Source: Cordilura impudica
Lineage: Eukaryota; Arthropoda; Insecta; Diptera; Scathophagidae
Reading direction: 5' to 3'
DNA: 64,000 bases
Assembly (NCBI GenBank): GCA_963682025.1
Contig: OY821520.1
Coordinates: 90,855,492-90,919,491, forward strand
Shown one piece after another: positions 12,481-21,762 of this stretch. Made by a program: the position numbers and the translations under genes. The number at the start of each line of letters is the position of its first letter. Positions within the stretch are counted from its first letter, which is position 1. The notes below the pieces were generated by a model. The model searched no databases and had not been told where the DNA came from. It saw only the letters and a program-made list of their open reading frames with translations.

Positions 12481-12545
12481 CTGCATGACAGGTTATACAG
12501 CTGTTTCGGGAAGAGTCACCAACCCTCATCAGTAACCAAAAGCAG
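12481..12545 (-). ncRNA. Hammerhead ribozyme motif, left half 5
   Basis: Identical motif on the minus strand. Predicted cut between 12496 and 12495. Confidence 0.85.
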
Positions 12546-12967
12546 TAGATAGTTTGTTTGGTAAAAAGTTAAATTCATATATATTTGCTGAAAACAACCA
12601 AATGAGAATTCAAGCAAAAGTTATACTATTTAAGCCTCTTCCAATATAACAAACTAAAAATAGAACAACTTTGAAACAAATATGATTGTATACGAGTACA
12701 CATTGCATACTACAATATACATGTTTGTTTTTGTCTTGAAAAAACAAGAAAAACAATTTGTTTTTGCTAAACTTACATTTAGCGTTAACGGCGTGCCCTC
12801 CGTATTTTTAATTTTATTATTTTTTATAAAAATAAAAAATCTTATTTTCGATCTTTGTCAATTTAATGATTGAGTTTGAAATTGTTCAGGCTCAAGATCA
12901 AATGTTTTTACTTTAAATAAAGTAAAAGCATTAGCACATTTGTTTCAAAAATTGATCTATGTATATT

Positions 12968-13032
12968 CTGCATGACAGGTTATACAGCTGTTTCGGGAAG
13001 AGTCACCAACCCTCATCAGTAACCAAAAGCAG
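12968..13032 (-). ncRNA. Hammerhead ribozyme motif, left half 6, next to the inversion
   Basis: Last minus-strand motif. It is complete, but the unit stops three bases after it at the inversion junction. Predicted cut between 12983 and 12982. Confidence 0.85.
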
Positions 13033-13035
13033 TAG

Positions 13036-13050
13036 TAAAGCAGTAGATAG
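13036..13050. other. Inversion junction of the array
   Basis: The left half stops at AAAAGCAGTAG (13035). A 15-base spacer TAAAGCAGTAGATAG follows, which re-uses 12 bases of the same unit, and the right half begins at about 13049-13051 with CAAATATATATG. The axis is therefore not a perfect palindrome. A small template jump occurred where orientation switched. The two halves meet with the 5' sides of their ribozyme-sense strands facing each other. Confidence 0.8.
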
Positions 13051-13092
13051 CAAATATATATGAATTTAACTTTTTACCAAACAAACTATCTA

Positions 13093-13157
13093 CTGCTTTT
13101 GGTTACTGATGAGGGTTGGTGACTCTTCCCGAAACAGCTGTATAACCTGTCATGCAG
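13093..13157 (+). ncRNA. Hammerhead ribozyme motif (type I), right half 1 (reference copy)
   Basis: Pairing traced by hand. Stem I: CTGC (13093-13096) with GCAG (13154-13157), an internal loop TTTT / TGTCAT, then GGTTA (13101-13105) with TAACC (13143-13147). Core CTGATGA at 13106-13112. Stem II: GGG (13113-13115) with CCC (13128-13130), two U-U mismatches, then GG/CT-type pairs around loop TGAC. GAA at 13131-13133. Stem III: ACAG/CTGT (13134-13141), a palindrome with no loop. The predicted cut follows A13142 (GUA triplet). Split stem I and loops on stems I and II are what natural fast hammerheads use for tertiary contact. A loop-less stem III implies action as paired motifs in multimeric RNA. 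Confidence 0.88.
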
Positions 13158-13579
13158 AATATACATAGATCAATTTTTGAAACAAATGTGCTAATGCTTT
13201 TACTTTATTTAAAGTAAAAACATTTGATCTTGAGCCTGAACAATTTCAAACTCAATCATTAAATTGACAAAGATCGAAAATAAGATTTTTTATTTTTATA
13301 AAAAATAATAAAATTAAAAATACGGAGGGCACGCCGTTAACGCTAAATGTAAGTTTAGCAAAAACAAATTGTTTTTCTTGTTTTTTCAAGACAAAAACAA
13401 ACATGTATATTGTAGTATGCAATGTGTACTCGTATACAATCATATTTGTTTCAAAGTTGTTCTATTTTTAGTTTGTTATATTGGAAGAGGCTTAAATAGT
13501 ATAACTTTTGCTTGAATTCTCATTTGGTTGTTTTCAGCAAATATATATGAATTTAACTTTTTACCAAACAAACTATCTA

Positions 13580-13644
13580 CTGCTTTTGGTTACTGATGAG
13601 GGTTGGTGACTCTTCCCGAAACAGCTGTATAACCTGTCATGCAG
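13580..13644 (+). ncRNA. Hammerhead ribozyme motif, right half 2
   Basis: Identical to the reference motif, 487 bp downstream. Predicted cut after 13629. Confidence 0.85.
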
Positions 13645-14066
13645 AATATACATAGATCAATTTTTGAAACAAATGTGCTAATGCTTTTACTTTATTTAAA
13701 GTAAAAACATTTGATCTTGAGCCTGAACAATTTCAAACTCAATCATTAAATTGACAAAGATCGAAAATAAGATTTTTTATTTTTATAAAAAATAATAAAA
13801 TTAAAAATACGGAGGGCACGCCGTTAACGCTAAATGTAAGTTTAGCAAAAACAAATTGTTTTTCTTGTTTTTTCAAGACAAAAACAAACATGTATATTGT
13901 AGTATGCAATGTGTACTCGTATACAATCATATTTGTTTCAAAGTTGTTCTATTTTTAGTTTGTTATATTGGAAGAGGCTTAAATAGTATAACTTTTGCTT
14001 GAATTCTCATTTGGTTGTTTTCAGCAAATATATATGAATTTAACTTTTTACCAAACAAACTATCTA

Positions 14067-14131
14067 CTGCTTTTGGTTACTGATGAGGGTTGGTGACTCT
14101 TCCCGAAACAGCTGTATAACCTGTCATGCAG
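14067..14131 (+). ncRNA. Hammerhead ribozyme motif, right half 3
   Basis: Identical motif. Predicted cut after 14116. Confidence 0.85.
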
Positions 14132-14553
14132 AATATACATAGATCAATTTTTGAAACAAATGTGCTAATGCTTTTACTTTATTTAAAGTAAAAACATTTG
14201 ATCTTGAGCCTGAACAATTTCAAACTCAATCATTAAATTGACAAAGATCGAAAATAAGATTTTTTATTTTTATAAAAAATAATAAAATTAAAAATACGGA
14301 GGGCACGCCGTTAACGCTAAATGTAAGTTTAGCAAAAACAAATTGTTTTTCTTGTTTTTTCAAGACAAAAACAAACATGTATATTGTAGTATGCAATGTG
14401 TACTCGTATACAATCATATTTGTTTCAAAGTTGTTCTATTTTTAGTTTGTTATATTGGAAGAGGCTTAAATAGTATAACTTTTGCTTGAATTCTCATTTG
14501 GTTGTTTTCAGCAAATATATATGAATTTAACTTTTTACCAAACAAACTATCTA

Positions 14554-14618
14554 CTGCTTTTGGTTACTGATGAGGGTTGGTGACTCTTCCCGAAACAGCT
14601 GTATAACCTGTCATGCAG
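14554..14618 (+). ncRNA. Hammerhead ribozyme motif, right half 4
   Basis: Identical motif. Predicted cut after 14603. Confidence 0.85.
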
Positions 14619-15040
14619 AATATACATAGATCAATTTTTGAAACAAATGTGCTAATGCTTTTACTTTATTTAAAGTAAAAACATTTGATCTTGAGCCTGA
14701 ACAATTTCAAACTCAATCATTAAATTGACAAAGATCGAAAATAAGATTTTTTATTTTTATAAAAAATAATAAAATTAAAAATACGGAGGGCACGCCGTTA
14801 ACGCTAAATGTAAGTTTAGCAAAAACAAATTGTTTTTCTTGTTTTTTCAAGACAAAAACAAACATGTATATTGTAGTATGCAATGTGTACTCGTATACAA
14901 TCATATTTGTTTCAAAGTTGTTCTATTTTTAGTTTGTTATATTGGAAGAGGCTTAAATAGTATAACTTTTGCTTGAATTCTCATTTGGTTGTTTTCAGCA
15001 AATATATATGAATTTAACTTTTTACCAAACAAACTATCTA

Positions 15041-15105
15041 CTGCTTTTGGTTACTGATGAGGGTTGGTGACTCTTCCCGAAACAGCTGTATAACCTGTCA
15101 TGCAG
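15041..15105 (+). ncRNA. Hammerhead ribozyme motif, right half 5
   Basis: Identical motif. Predicted cut after 15090. Confidence 0.85.
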
Positions 15106-15527
15106 AATATACATAGATCAATTTTTGAAACAAATGTGCTAATGCTTTTACTTTATTTAAAGTAAAAACATTTGATCTTGAGCCTGAACAATTTCAAACT
15201 CAATCATTAAATTGACAAAGATCGAAAATAAGATTTTTTATTTTTATAAAAAATAATAAAATTAAAAATACGGAGGGCACGCCGTTAACGCTAAATGTAA
15301 GTTTAGCAAAAACAAATTGTTTTTCTTGTTTTTTCAAGACAAAAACAAACATGTATATTGTAGTATGCAATGTGTACTCGTATACAATCATATTTGTTTC
15401 AAAGTTGTTCTATTTTTAGTTTGTTATATTGGAAGAGGCTTAAATAGTATAACTTTTGCTTGAATTCTCATTTGGTTGTTTTCAGCAAATATATATGAAT
15501 TTAACTTTTTACCAAACAAACTATCTA

Positions 15528-15592
15528 CTGCTTTTGGTTACTGATGAGGGTTGGTGACTCTTCCCGAAACAGCTGTATAACCTGTCATGCAG
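15528..15592 (+). ncRNA. Hammerhead ribozyme motif, right half 6
   Basis: Identical motif. Predicted cut after 15577. Confidence 0.85.
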
Positions 15593-16014
15593 AATATACA
15601 TAGATCAATTTTTGAAACAAATGTGCTAATGCTTTTACTTTATTTAAAGTAAAAACATTTGATCTTGAGCCTGAACAATTTCAAACTCAATCATTAAATT
15701 GACAAAGATCGAAAATAAGATTTTTTATTTTTATAAAAAATAATAAAATTAAAAATACGGAGGGCACGCCGTTAACGCTAAATGTAAGTTTAGCAAAAAC
15801 AAATTGTTTTTCTTGTTTTTTCAAGACAAAAACAAACATGTATATTGTAGTATGCAATGTGTACTCGTATACAATCATATTTGTTTCAAAGTTGTTCTAT
15901 TTTTAGTTTGTTATATTGGAAGAGGCTTAAATAGTATAACTTTTGCTTGAATTCTCATTTGGTTGTTTTCAGCAAATATATATGAATTTAACTTTTTACC
16001 AAACAAACTATCTA

Positions 16015-16079
16015 CTGCTTTTGGTTACTGATGAGGGTTGGTGACTCTTCCCGAAACAGCTGTATAACCTGTCATGCAG
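16015..16079 (+). ncRNA. Hammerhead ribozyme motif, right half 7
   Basis: Last motif of the array, identical to the reference. Predicted cut after 16064. The unit then continues only 167 nt before the poly(A). Confidence 0.85.
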
Positions 16080-16229
16080 AATATACATAGATCAATTTTT
16101 GAAACAAATGTGCTAATGCTTTTACTTTATTTAAAGTAAAAACATTTGATCTTGAGCCTGAACAATTTCAAACTCAATCATTAAATTGACAAAGATCGAA
16201 AATAAGATTTTTTATTTTTATAAAAAATA

Positions 16230-16231
<2 letters not shown>

Positions 16232-16301
<70 letters not shown>
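16232..16301 (+). repeat. Poly(A) tract ending the array
   Basis: About 70 uninterrupted A, placed between the truncated last unit and the right target-site duplication. It is consistent with a retrotransposed 3' tail or with slippage growth of an internal A-rich priming site. The exact length may be affected by sequencing of homopolymers. Confidence 0.85.
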
Positions 16302-16304
<3 letters not shown>

Positions 16305-16314
16305 CCTTAAAATA
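16302..16314 (+). repeat. Target-site duplication, right copy
   Basis: ATTCCTTAAAATA, identical to 10418-10430. It directly follows the poly(A). Confidence 0.85.
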
Positions 16315-17522
16315 TTTTGAAGAATGCGACCAGTAGGCTTATTGGTCTATATGATGTATTATTATTGGCTGATTTGGTTTGTTCACCATGAAGCCAATCT
16401 TTATATAGCGTTACATATGTATGTGAGATATATAACACCCTTTTTGGCAGAGCTTGGACCACTTTTTCATCTATATTGCTGTAACCTGGAGACCTTTAGC
16501 AGTTTATTTATTTAATTTGTCCGCCTTTTTTACTCGAAGAGGTGTGTTTGATCGGCTTATCCGTAGGACACATTAAAATGAATGTAATTTTCAAAGAAAA
16601 ATTTAAATTTTATAATCTAATAATGGATTTAAAATAAAAAAAAATCTGCAAATTTACTTTGGTCTTATATGCTATTTCCTTTAGCGCTAGCTGATTAAAC
16701 GCAGAATCTTTTTCTACTAGAAAAGATGGGAGTTACGCACATTTCTGCTAAATACAGAGCTTTTATGAAAATACAATTTAATAGACATGCAACAAAAGAA
16801 ATTCTTTGTTTTCAAATACTTTCCTATATATTCACATTTGTAATATTTTCTCATAATATTATTATCTCATAATACCCCGCTTCTCTATTTTAAGGTCAAT
16901 AAAATCAAATATAAAGTCGAGCAATAATCGACATTTATCATTTTGTTATGAAAAATTAATCAACTTTAGTAGTCACTTAAAAACTTCAGGCACCTCGACT
17001 TTCACAATTTTTTAAAATGCTATTCTTTAGAATACTGCCTCCCGGCGCAGTATGGAATATCCCTCGCTTTTTATAGAACTGTTCAAATTTACTATCTCAA
17101 ATAAAATCCAAAATTGTTATCTGTTCTTTTAAAGAATATAAGAATAAACTTTATGATAAAATAGCAACTTAATAGAAAAATTAAACTGTTAAAATCAATC
17201 AGTTTTCAGTATTTAAAAAAATTATTTGTACTAAACGCATATAGTTTATTATGAAATGCCAGACAAATAATCTGATATTATAAATATTTTTTTACCAACG
17301 ATGAAAACCGTCTTCAAATTCTGTCAGAATTTGTGAACTAGCTCTTTTTTATTAATATAGAAATCGCACTTTAAATTGTCCGATAGTGTAGATATAAAAT
17401 AAATGTATTCTCACCGAATCGGCGCCTATGATGAAGGTTCTTGCAGTTAGTGTTATTCATTAGTAGAAAAAAAATTTATTTTTTATGTCATAACTAGGCT
17501 AGTTTTAAATATATATACCCAT
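16315..17522. other. AT-rich flank, nothing recognised
   Basis: A 63-codon frame at 16324-16515 has no recognisable motif and no supporting context. I do not call it a gene. Confidence 0.55.
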
Positions 17523-18371
17523 TTTTTATATCCTATACCACTATGTGGTTTGGGTATTATGACTTTGCGCTGCTGTTTGCAACTACCAAAAATATTTGAC
17601 CTAGATCCATCTTTTATTATACCGATCGGTTCAAAATCACTTTCTGAGTCGGTTTAGCGCTGTCCATCCGTCCGTCCGTGTGTCCGTCTGTGTGTCCATG
17701 TAAATTTTGTAATCAAACTACAGGTCGCAAATATGAATATATTTTGATGAAATTTGGTATATAAGTTTTATCGGCCCTAAGATGAACGCTATTGAAATTG
17801 GAGAAATTCGGTCCATGCTCAAACCTAGTCCCCATACAAATGACCCCTATGAAATCGACATAAATTTCCATAACATCCAAATTATCATATAGATCTCCGT
17901 CAAATTGGTTTTGTATGCATTTATTGTACCCATTAATCAGTAGCCCATAAATAATCCCTGTATAACAATTCCTAGTCAAAGGCCCCATATAGAGCTGCTT
18001 CCTGATCTTCACTTAAATGTATCATAAAGCAAAAATATTGCACAGATTTTTCTCAAATTTGCTTTGTATACACTTTTTTAAAATATAAGTGACTTTGCCA
18101 AATATGGTCAAGATCGGTCCATTATTCGGCCTAGTCCCCACATAAATATAGTACCCGATATGAACTTTTTCATATCTACATCCAAAAAAAATTAACAACA
18201 GTGTCACTCAAATTTAGTTCTTGCTTATTCTCTATATCGAATTAGTTGGACCGGAGAGATAGGGACTCTTAACTTCTTTATCCACTTAGTTGGACCGAAA
18301 AGAAAAGGTCTCTAAGCCATGGTATAAGGTATGGTATAGTCGGTCTAGGCCGACTATAATGTTCTTACTTG
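17523..18371 (-). mobile_element. mini-me/DINE-1-like repeat, copy c
   Basis: Reverse orientation: starts with a TTTTTTATATCCTATACCAC-like end, (CCGT)n-type microsatellite at about 17668-17690, and ends with the palindrome (GTCGGTCTAGGCCGAC) and TTCTTACTTGTTTTA. It is more diverged than copies a and b and has a 60-bp partial duplication near 18240-18310 (the GTTGGACCG motif occurs twice). Confidence 0.75.
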
Positions 18372-18421
18372 TTTTATTATTGCTTTAAAAAGATTTCTAA
18401 AACAATTTACAGTAATATTTA

Positions 18422-18640
18422 GGGCCATTATTACAACTTGCCTTTAGTTAAAGTCAGGATTTTGTCTGCCCGATAAATAGCATTGTATTATTACAACTTT
18501 AATTTTTTATTGTTATTACTATTAATAATAATAATACTTAATGGATAAAAAAATAATAAATAAAGGTTTTATAATATAAAGCCATTTATCGGTCTGACAA
18601 AATCCTGCCTTTAACTAACGGCAAGTTGTAATAATGGCCC
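18422..18640. mobile_element. Short MITE with about 60-bp inverted termini (Harbinger-like)
   Basis: 219 bp. The left end GGGCCATTATTACAACTTGC and right end (reverse complement GGGCCATTATTACAACTTGC) match for about 60 bp with a few mismatches, and the centre is an AT-rich non-coding loop. The GGGCC start and the flanking TTA/TTG would fit PIF/Harbinger elements with a TWA-type duplication, but the second copy of the duplication is imperfect. There is no coding capacity. Confidence 0.7.
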
Positions 18641-19226
18641 TTGTTGTTCTTTGTCTTGATACAGATACAGTGGGTGCCAGGTTATTTGCTTCAGGGCCAA
18701 AAATTAAATTTTATCATACATTAACTTCTGAACAAAATATGATATAAAAAATTTTAAATGCTTGAATATTTCACAAGCAGAAATGGGCGGTTGGTTATCT
18801 AAAAATTGTGGAACCACAAAGCAAGCTACGGCTACCGAAAAATAGAAAAATAAAACAAACAAAAATTAGGGGTTTTTATACAAAATTCAAAGTAATATCA
18901 AGATTACTTTCGGTTATTTTTTCTCCAAAGATGGCGGTGAATTTCTATCAGTTTACTACAAAAAACTTTCAATTTAAGACAAACACGATCTTTATGGTTA
19001 AAGAGTTAGACAACGATACAAAAAACGAATACAATGTCGCGGTTAAAAAAGTATATTGCACAACAAAATGACAGGAAAATGTCAGACAAAAAGAGACTCA
19101 AATAACTATAGCGCACTCTGTATGTCAACGTCCATTCCATGATGACATTAGTTAGATACAATGGGGCCTCTCAAACACTCACGGAAACAATGCTATTTGA
19201 AAAAGCGTAATTTTTTTATTCAAAAA
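18641..19226. other. Nothing recognised
   Basis: One 87-codon frame (18808-19071) without recognisable domains. Left uncalled. Confidence 0.5.
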
Positions 19227-19975
19227 CAAGTAATAAAATTATAGTCGGTCTAGACCGACTACACAATACCCGACTACACATAGACCCTATATCTTCGGTC
19301 CAACTAAGTGGATAAATAAAATAAACATAAACCAAATTTGAGTGACATTGTTTTTTGGTTGCAGATATGAAAAAGTTCATATCGGAAGCAATATTTATAT
19401 GGGGACTAGGTCGAAAAATGGAGAAACCTGACAATATTTGTTAAAGTCACTTAGCATTTTAAAATAAACGAACAAACCAAATTTGAGAAAAATCTGTACA
19501 ATAATTTTGTTTTTTGATAGATTTAAGTGAAGATCGGGAGGCAGCTCTATATGGGGCCTATGACTAATAATTATACTGTAGGAATTATTTTTGGACTTCT
19601 GATATAATATACACATACAAACACAATTTGACTGAGATCTATGGGATAATTTGGATGTTTTGGCAATTTATGTCGATTTCATAGGGGTCATGTGTAAGGG
19701 GACTTTGGAAATGGACAAAACTTCACCAATTTCAATAGCGTTCAACCTATGACCGGTAAAAGCTTGTATACCAAATTTCATCAAAATATATTACATTACA
19801 AAGTTTACATGGAGACACAAACGGACGGATGGATTTCGCTCAATCGACTGACTGAGAAAGTTATTCTGAGTCGATCAGCATAATAAAAGATGGGTCTAGG
19901 TCAAATATTTTTGGTAGTTACAAACAGCAGCACAAAGTCGTTATACCCGAACCACATAGTGGTATGTGGTATAAC
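19227..19975 (+). mobile_element. mini-me/DINE-1-like repeat, copy d
   Basis: Forward: CAAGTAATAAAATTATAG plus palindrome at the left, and CCACATAGTGGTATGTGGTAT at the right end. The GGAC microsatellite has shrunk to a single ACGGACGGATGG remnant near 19822. Moderately diverged. Confidence 0.75.
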
Positions 19976-20179
19976 AATATTTCAGGTATTTCACTGTTTC
20001 TTTTCATGATTTTAAATAAAATAAAAAGAGTAAAAAAAACTAAATTTCTAAATTGAGCAGCGTAATGAATGAGGCTTTATATTAATTATAAACCGACATT
20101 ATTCCTAATTTTTTCAATACTTTTCTATTCGGTATTTTTTTTTTTTTTGTAGTTTCTGGTTGAATTTTACCCCATTTCT

Positions 20180-20790
20180 CTCGCTATTCTGTTTTTAAGC
20201 TTTTTTGCTAGAAGTGTTGTGTTTGCAGATGTTCGTTTCTAACACCGCCCACAAATTCTCGTTAACGCTTAAATCAAGAAATGAGGACAGTTCCATAAAA
20301 GCCATGTCTGTACCACTACAGTGTCGTTGTTCTGGTAGGAACGAAAGTTGCGGGGCACATCTTTTTTATGAGCACTCTGCAGCAAGTTTTCTTTTAGTAT
20401 ACCCAGGTACATCATTTTATTCATGTTTCCTTCAATGAAAACTGAATTTCCAATTCCTGATGCTGCCATGCAAGCCCAACCTATGACACTGCCACAATCG
20501 TATTTTACAGTAGCACGCAAATCTCTTAAGACATGCTGTGTATTGGGCCTCCACCACACCGTTTTCCTTTCATCCGTGCCATATATGTGATGATTCATCG
20601 GAAAATATTACAGTATTCCAGAAATTCTGAATCCTTTAAAAGCATTTTTTGCGAAATTTAACCGCAAGATTATTAATTTTTTTTTTTGGGGGGGGGGGGT
20701 ACGGTGGGCTTTCAAGATACGATGAATCGTTGTTGCACTAGACTTGTCAAGAGAATTTTGCACCTTTTCAGAAAAATTTTGTGTCAGTAT
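20180..20790 (-). pseudogene. Tc1-like transposase fragment
   Basis: Read on the minus strand, in broken frames: an upstream helix-turn-helix-like piece (SSATTIHRILKAHRT), a first catalytic region (IFSDESSHIYGTDERKTVWW), the block GSVIGWACMAASGIGNSVFI, and a last region in another frame resembling Tc1 SPDLNPIENLW (FLDLSVNENLWAVL). The order is that of Tc1/mariner transposases, but the frame shifts at least twice, including at a poly-T/poly-G tract (20680-20698). No terminal repeats found. Clearly non-functional. Confidence 0.75.
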
Positions 20791-20981
20791 CTTTTAATTT
20801 CTTCAGAAACAAATTAAAATATAACATGCGTTATATAAAAATAATGGAAAAGATTAAAAAAAATCATTCTAACTACACATACTTTAATTTCAAGCCAACG
20901 GACAATTTACAACTAAATTTAATTTCTAACGTAGCTTGTAAATTTACCAGACATTTTAACGCACTTCATTTGGACTATTTA

Positions 20982-21762
20982 TTATACCCTATGTGGTTTG
21001 GGTATAATGACTTTGTGCTGCTGTTTGTAACAACCAAATATATTTGACCTAGACCCATCTCTAATTATACCGATCGAATCAGAATCGCTATCTGACTCGA
21101 TTTAACTATGTCCGTCCGTCCGTCTGTGTGTCCATGTAAAGCTTGTAATCAAACTACAGGTCGCAAATATGAACATATTTTGATGAAGTTTGATACGAAA
21201 GCTTTTATCAGTCATAGGATGAATGTCATTGAAATTGGTTAAATTCAGTGCATGCTCAGACCTATTTCGCACACAAATGACTCCTATAAAATCGACATAA
21301 ATTACCTAAAGATCCAAATTATCATATAGTCAAATTGGGTTTGTATGTGTTTATTAGATCCACTAATCAGTAGTCCAAAAATAACCTCTATAGAACAATT
21401 CTTATTCATAGGCCCCATATAGAGCTGCTTCCCGATTTTCACTTAAATCGATCAAAAAACAAAAATATTGCACAGATTTTTCTCAACTTTGGTTTGTATA
21501 TATTTTTTCAAAATATAAGAGACTTTACCAAATATGGTCGGGGTCGGTGCATTTTTTGACCTAGTTCCCATATAAATATTTATAGCATCCGATATGAGCT
21601 TTTTGATATCTGCAGCCAAAAAAATTTATAACAATACCACTCAAATTTGGTTTATGCTTACTTTCTATATCCAATTAGTTGGACCGAAGAGATAAGGTAT
21701 CAAAACCATAGTATAGGGAATTGTATAGTCGGTCTAGACCGACTATAATTTTCTTAATTGTT
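20982..21762 (-). mobile_element. mini-me/DINE-1-like repeat, copy e
   Basis: Reverse orientation. The left end is partly deleted (ATTATACCCTATGTGGTTTGG), the (CCGT)n remnant is at about 21110-21128, and it ends with the intact palindrome around GTCGGTCTAGACCGAC and TTTTCTTAATTGTTTA. Confidence 0.75.

Larger units (their letters stand above)
10431..13035 (-). repeat. 487-bp hammerhead unit array, left half (sense on minus)
   Basis: About 5.3 head-to-tail copies of a 487-bp unit, nearly identical: I saw single-base differences only near 10659, 11158 and 12115. Each unit carries one hammerhead motif on the minus strand, so the RNA-sense strand is minus. Also present are an imperfect hairpin TTTACTTTAAATAAAGTAAA and an A/T-rich stretch rich in AAAAATA. 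The unit contains a 63-codon frame on the strand opposite the ribozyme. It is of low complexity and probably meaningless. I interpret the block as an animal retrozyme-like array. Confidence 0.85.
13049..16231 (+). repeat. 487-bp hammerhead unit array, right half (sense on plus)
   Basis: About 6.5 copies of the same 487-bp unit in inverted orientation, so the ribozyme-sense strand is plus. The units are near-identical to the left half. The last unit is cut inside its A-rich stretch (TAAAAAATAATAAA), 167 nt past the last predicted cleavage site, and runs straight into a long poly(A). The right-half transcript would therefore end in poly(A), as a retrotransposed RNA would. Six full intervals between cuts predict six 487-nt monomers from this half. 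Confidence 0.85.

Noticed and set aside
13149..13151. GTC after stem III as the hammerhead cleavage triplet
   Set aside because: Using it gives a stem III with a 9-nt loop, but no base pairs next to the core in stem I. The GUA at 13140-13142 gives five continuous pairs (GGTTA/TAACC), so I prefer it.
10734..15878. A 63-codon open frame repeated in every 487-bp unit
   Set aside because: It lies on the strand opposite the ribozyme, is low-complexity (Phe/Lys-rich), and is identical only because the units are identical. No motif or start context supports it.
10431..16231. CRISPR array or satellite without function
   Set aside because: The spacing, unit length, eukaryotic context and identical repeats without spacers exclude CRISPR. 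A plain satellite does not explain the TSD, the poly(A) and the 13 complete ribozyme folds.
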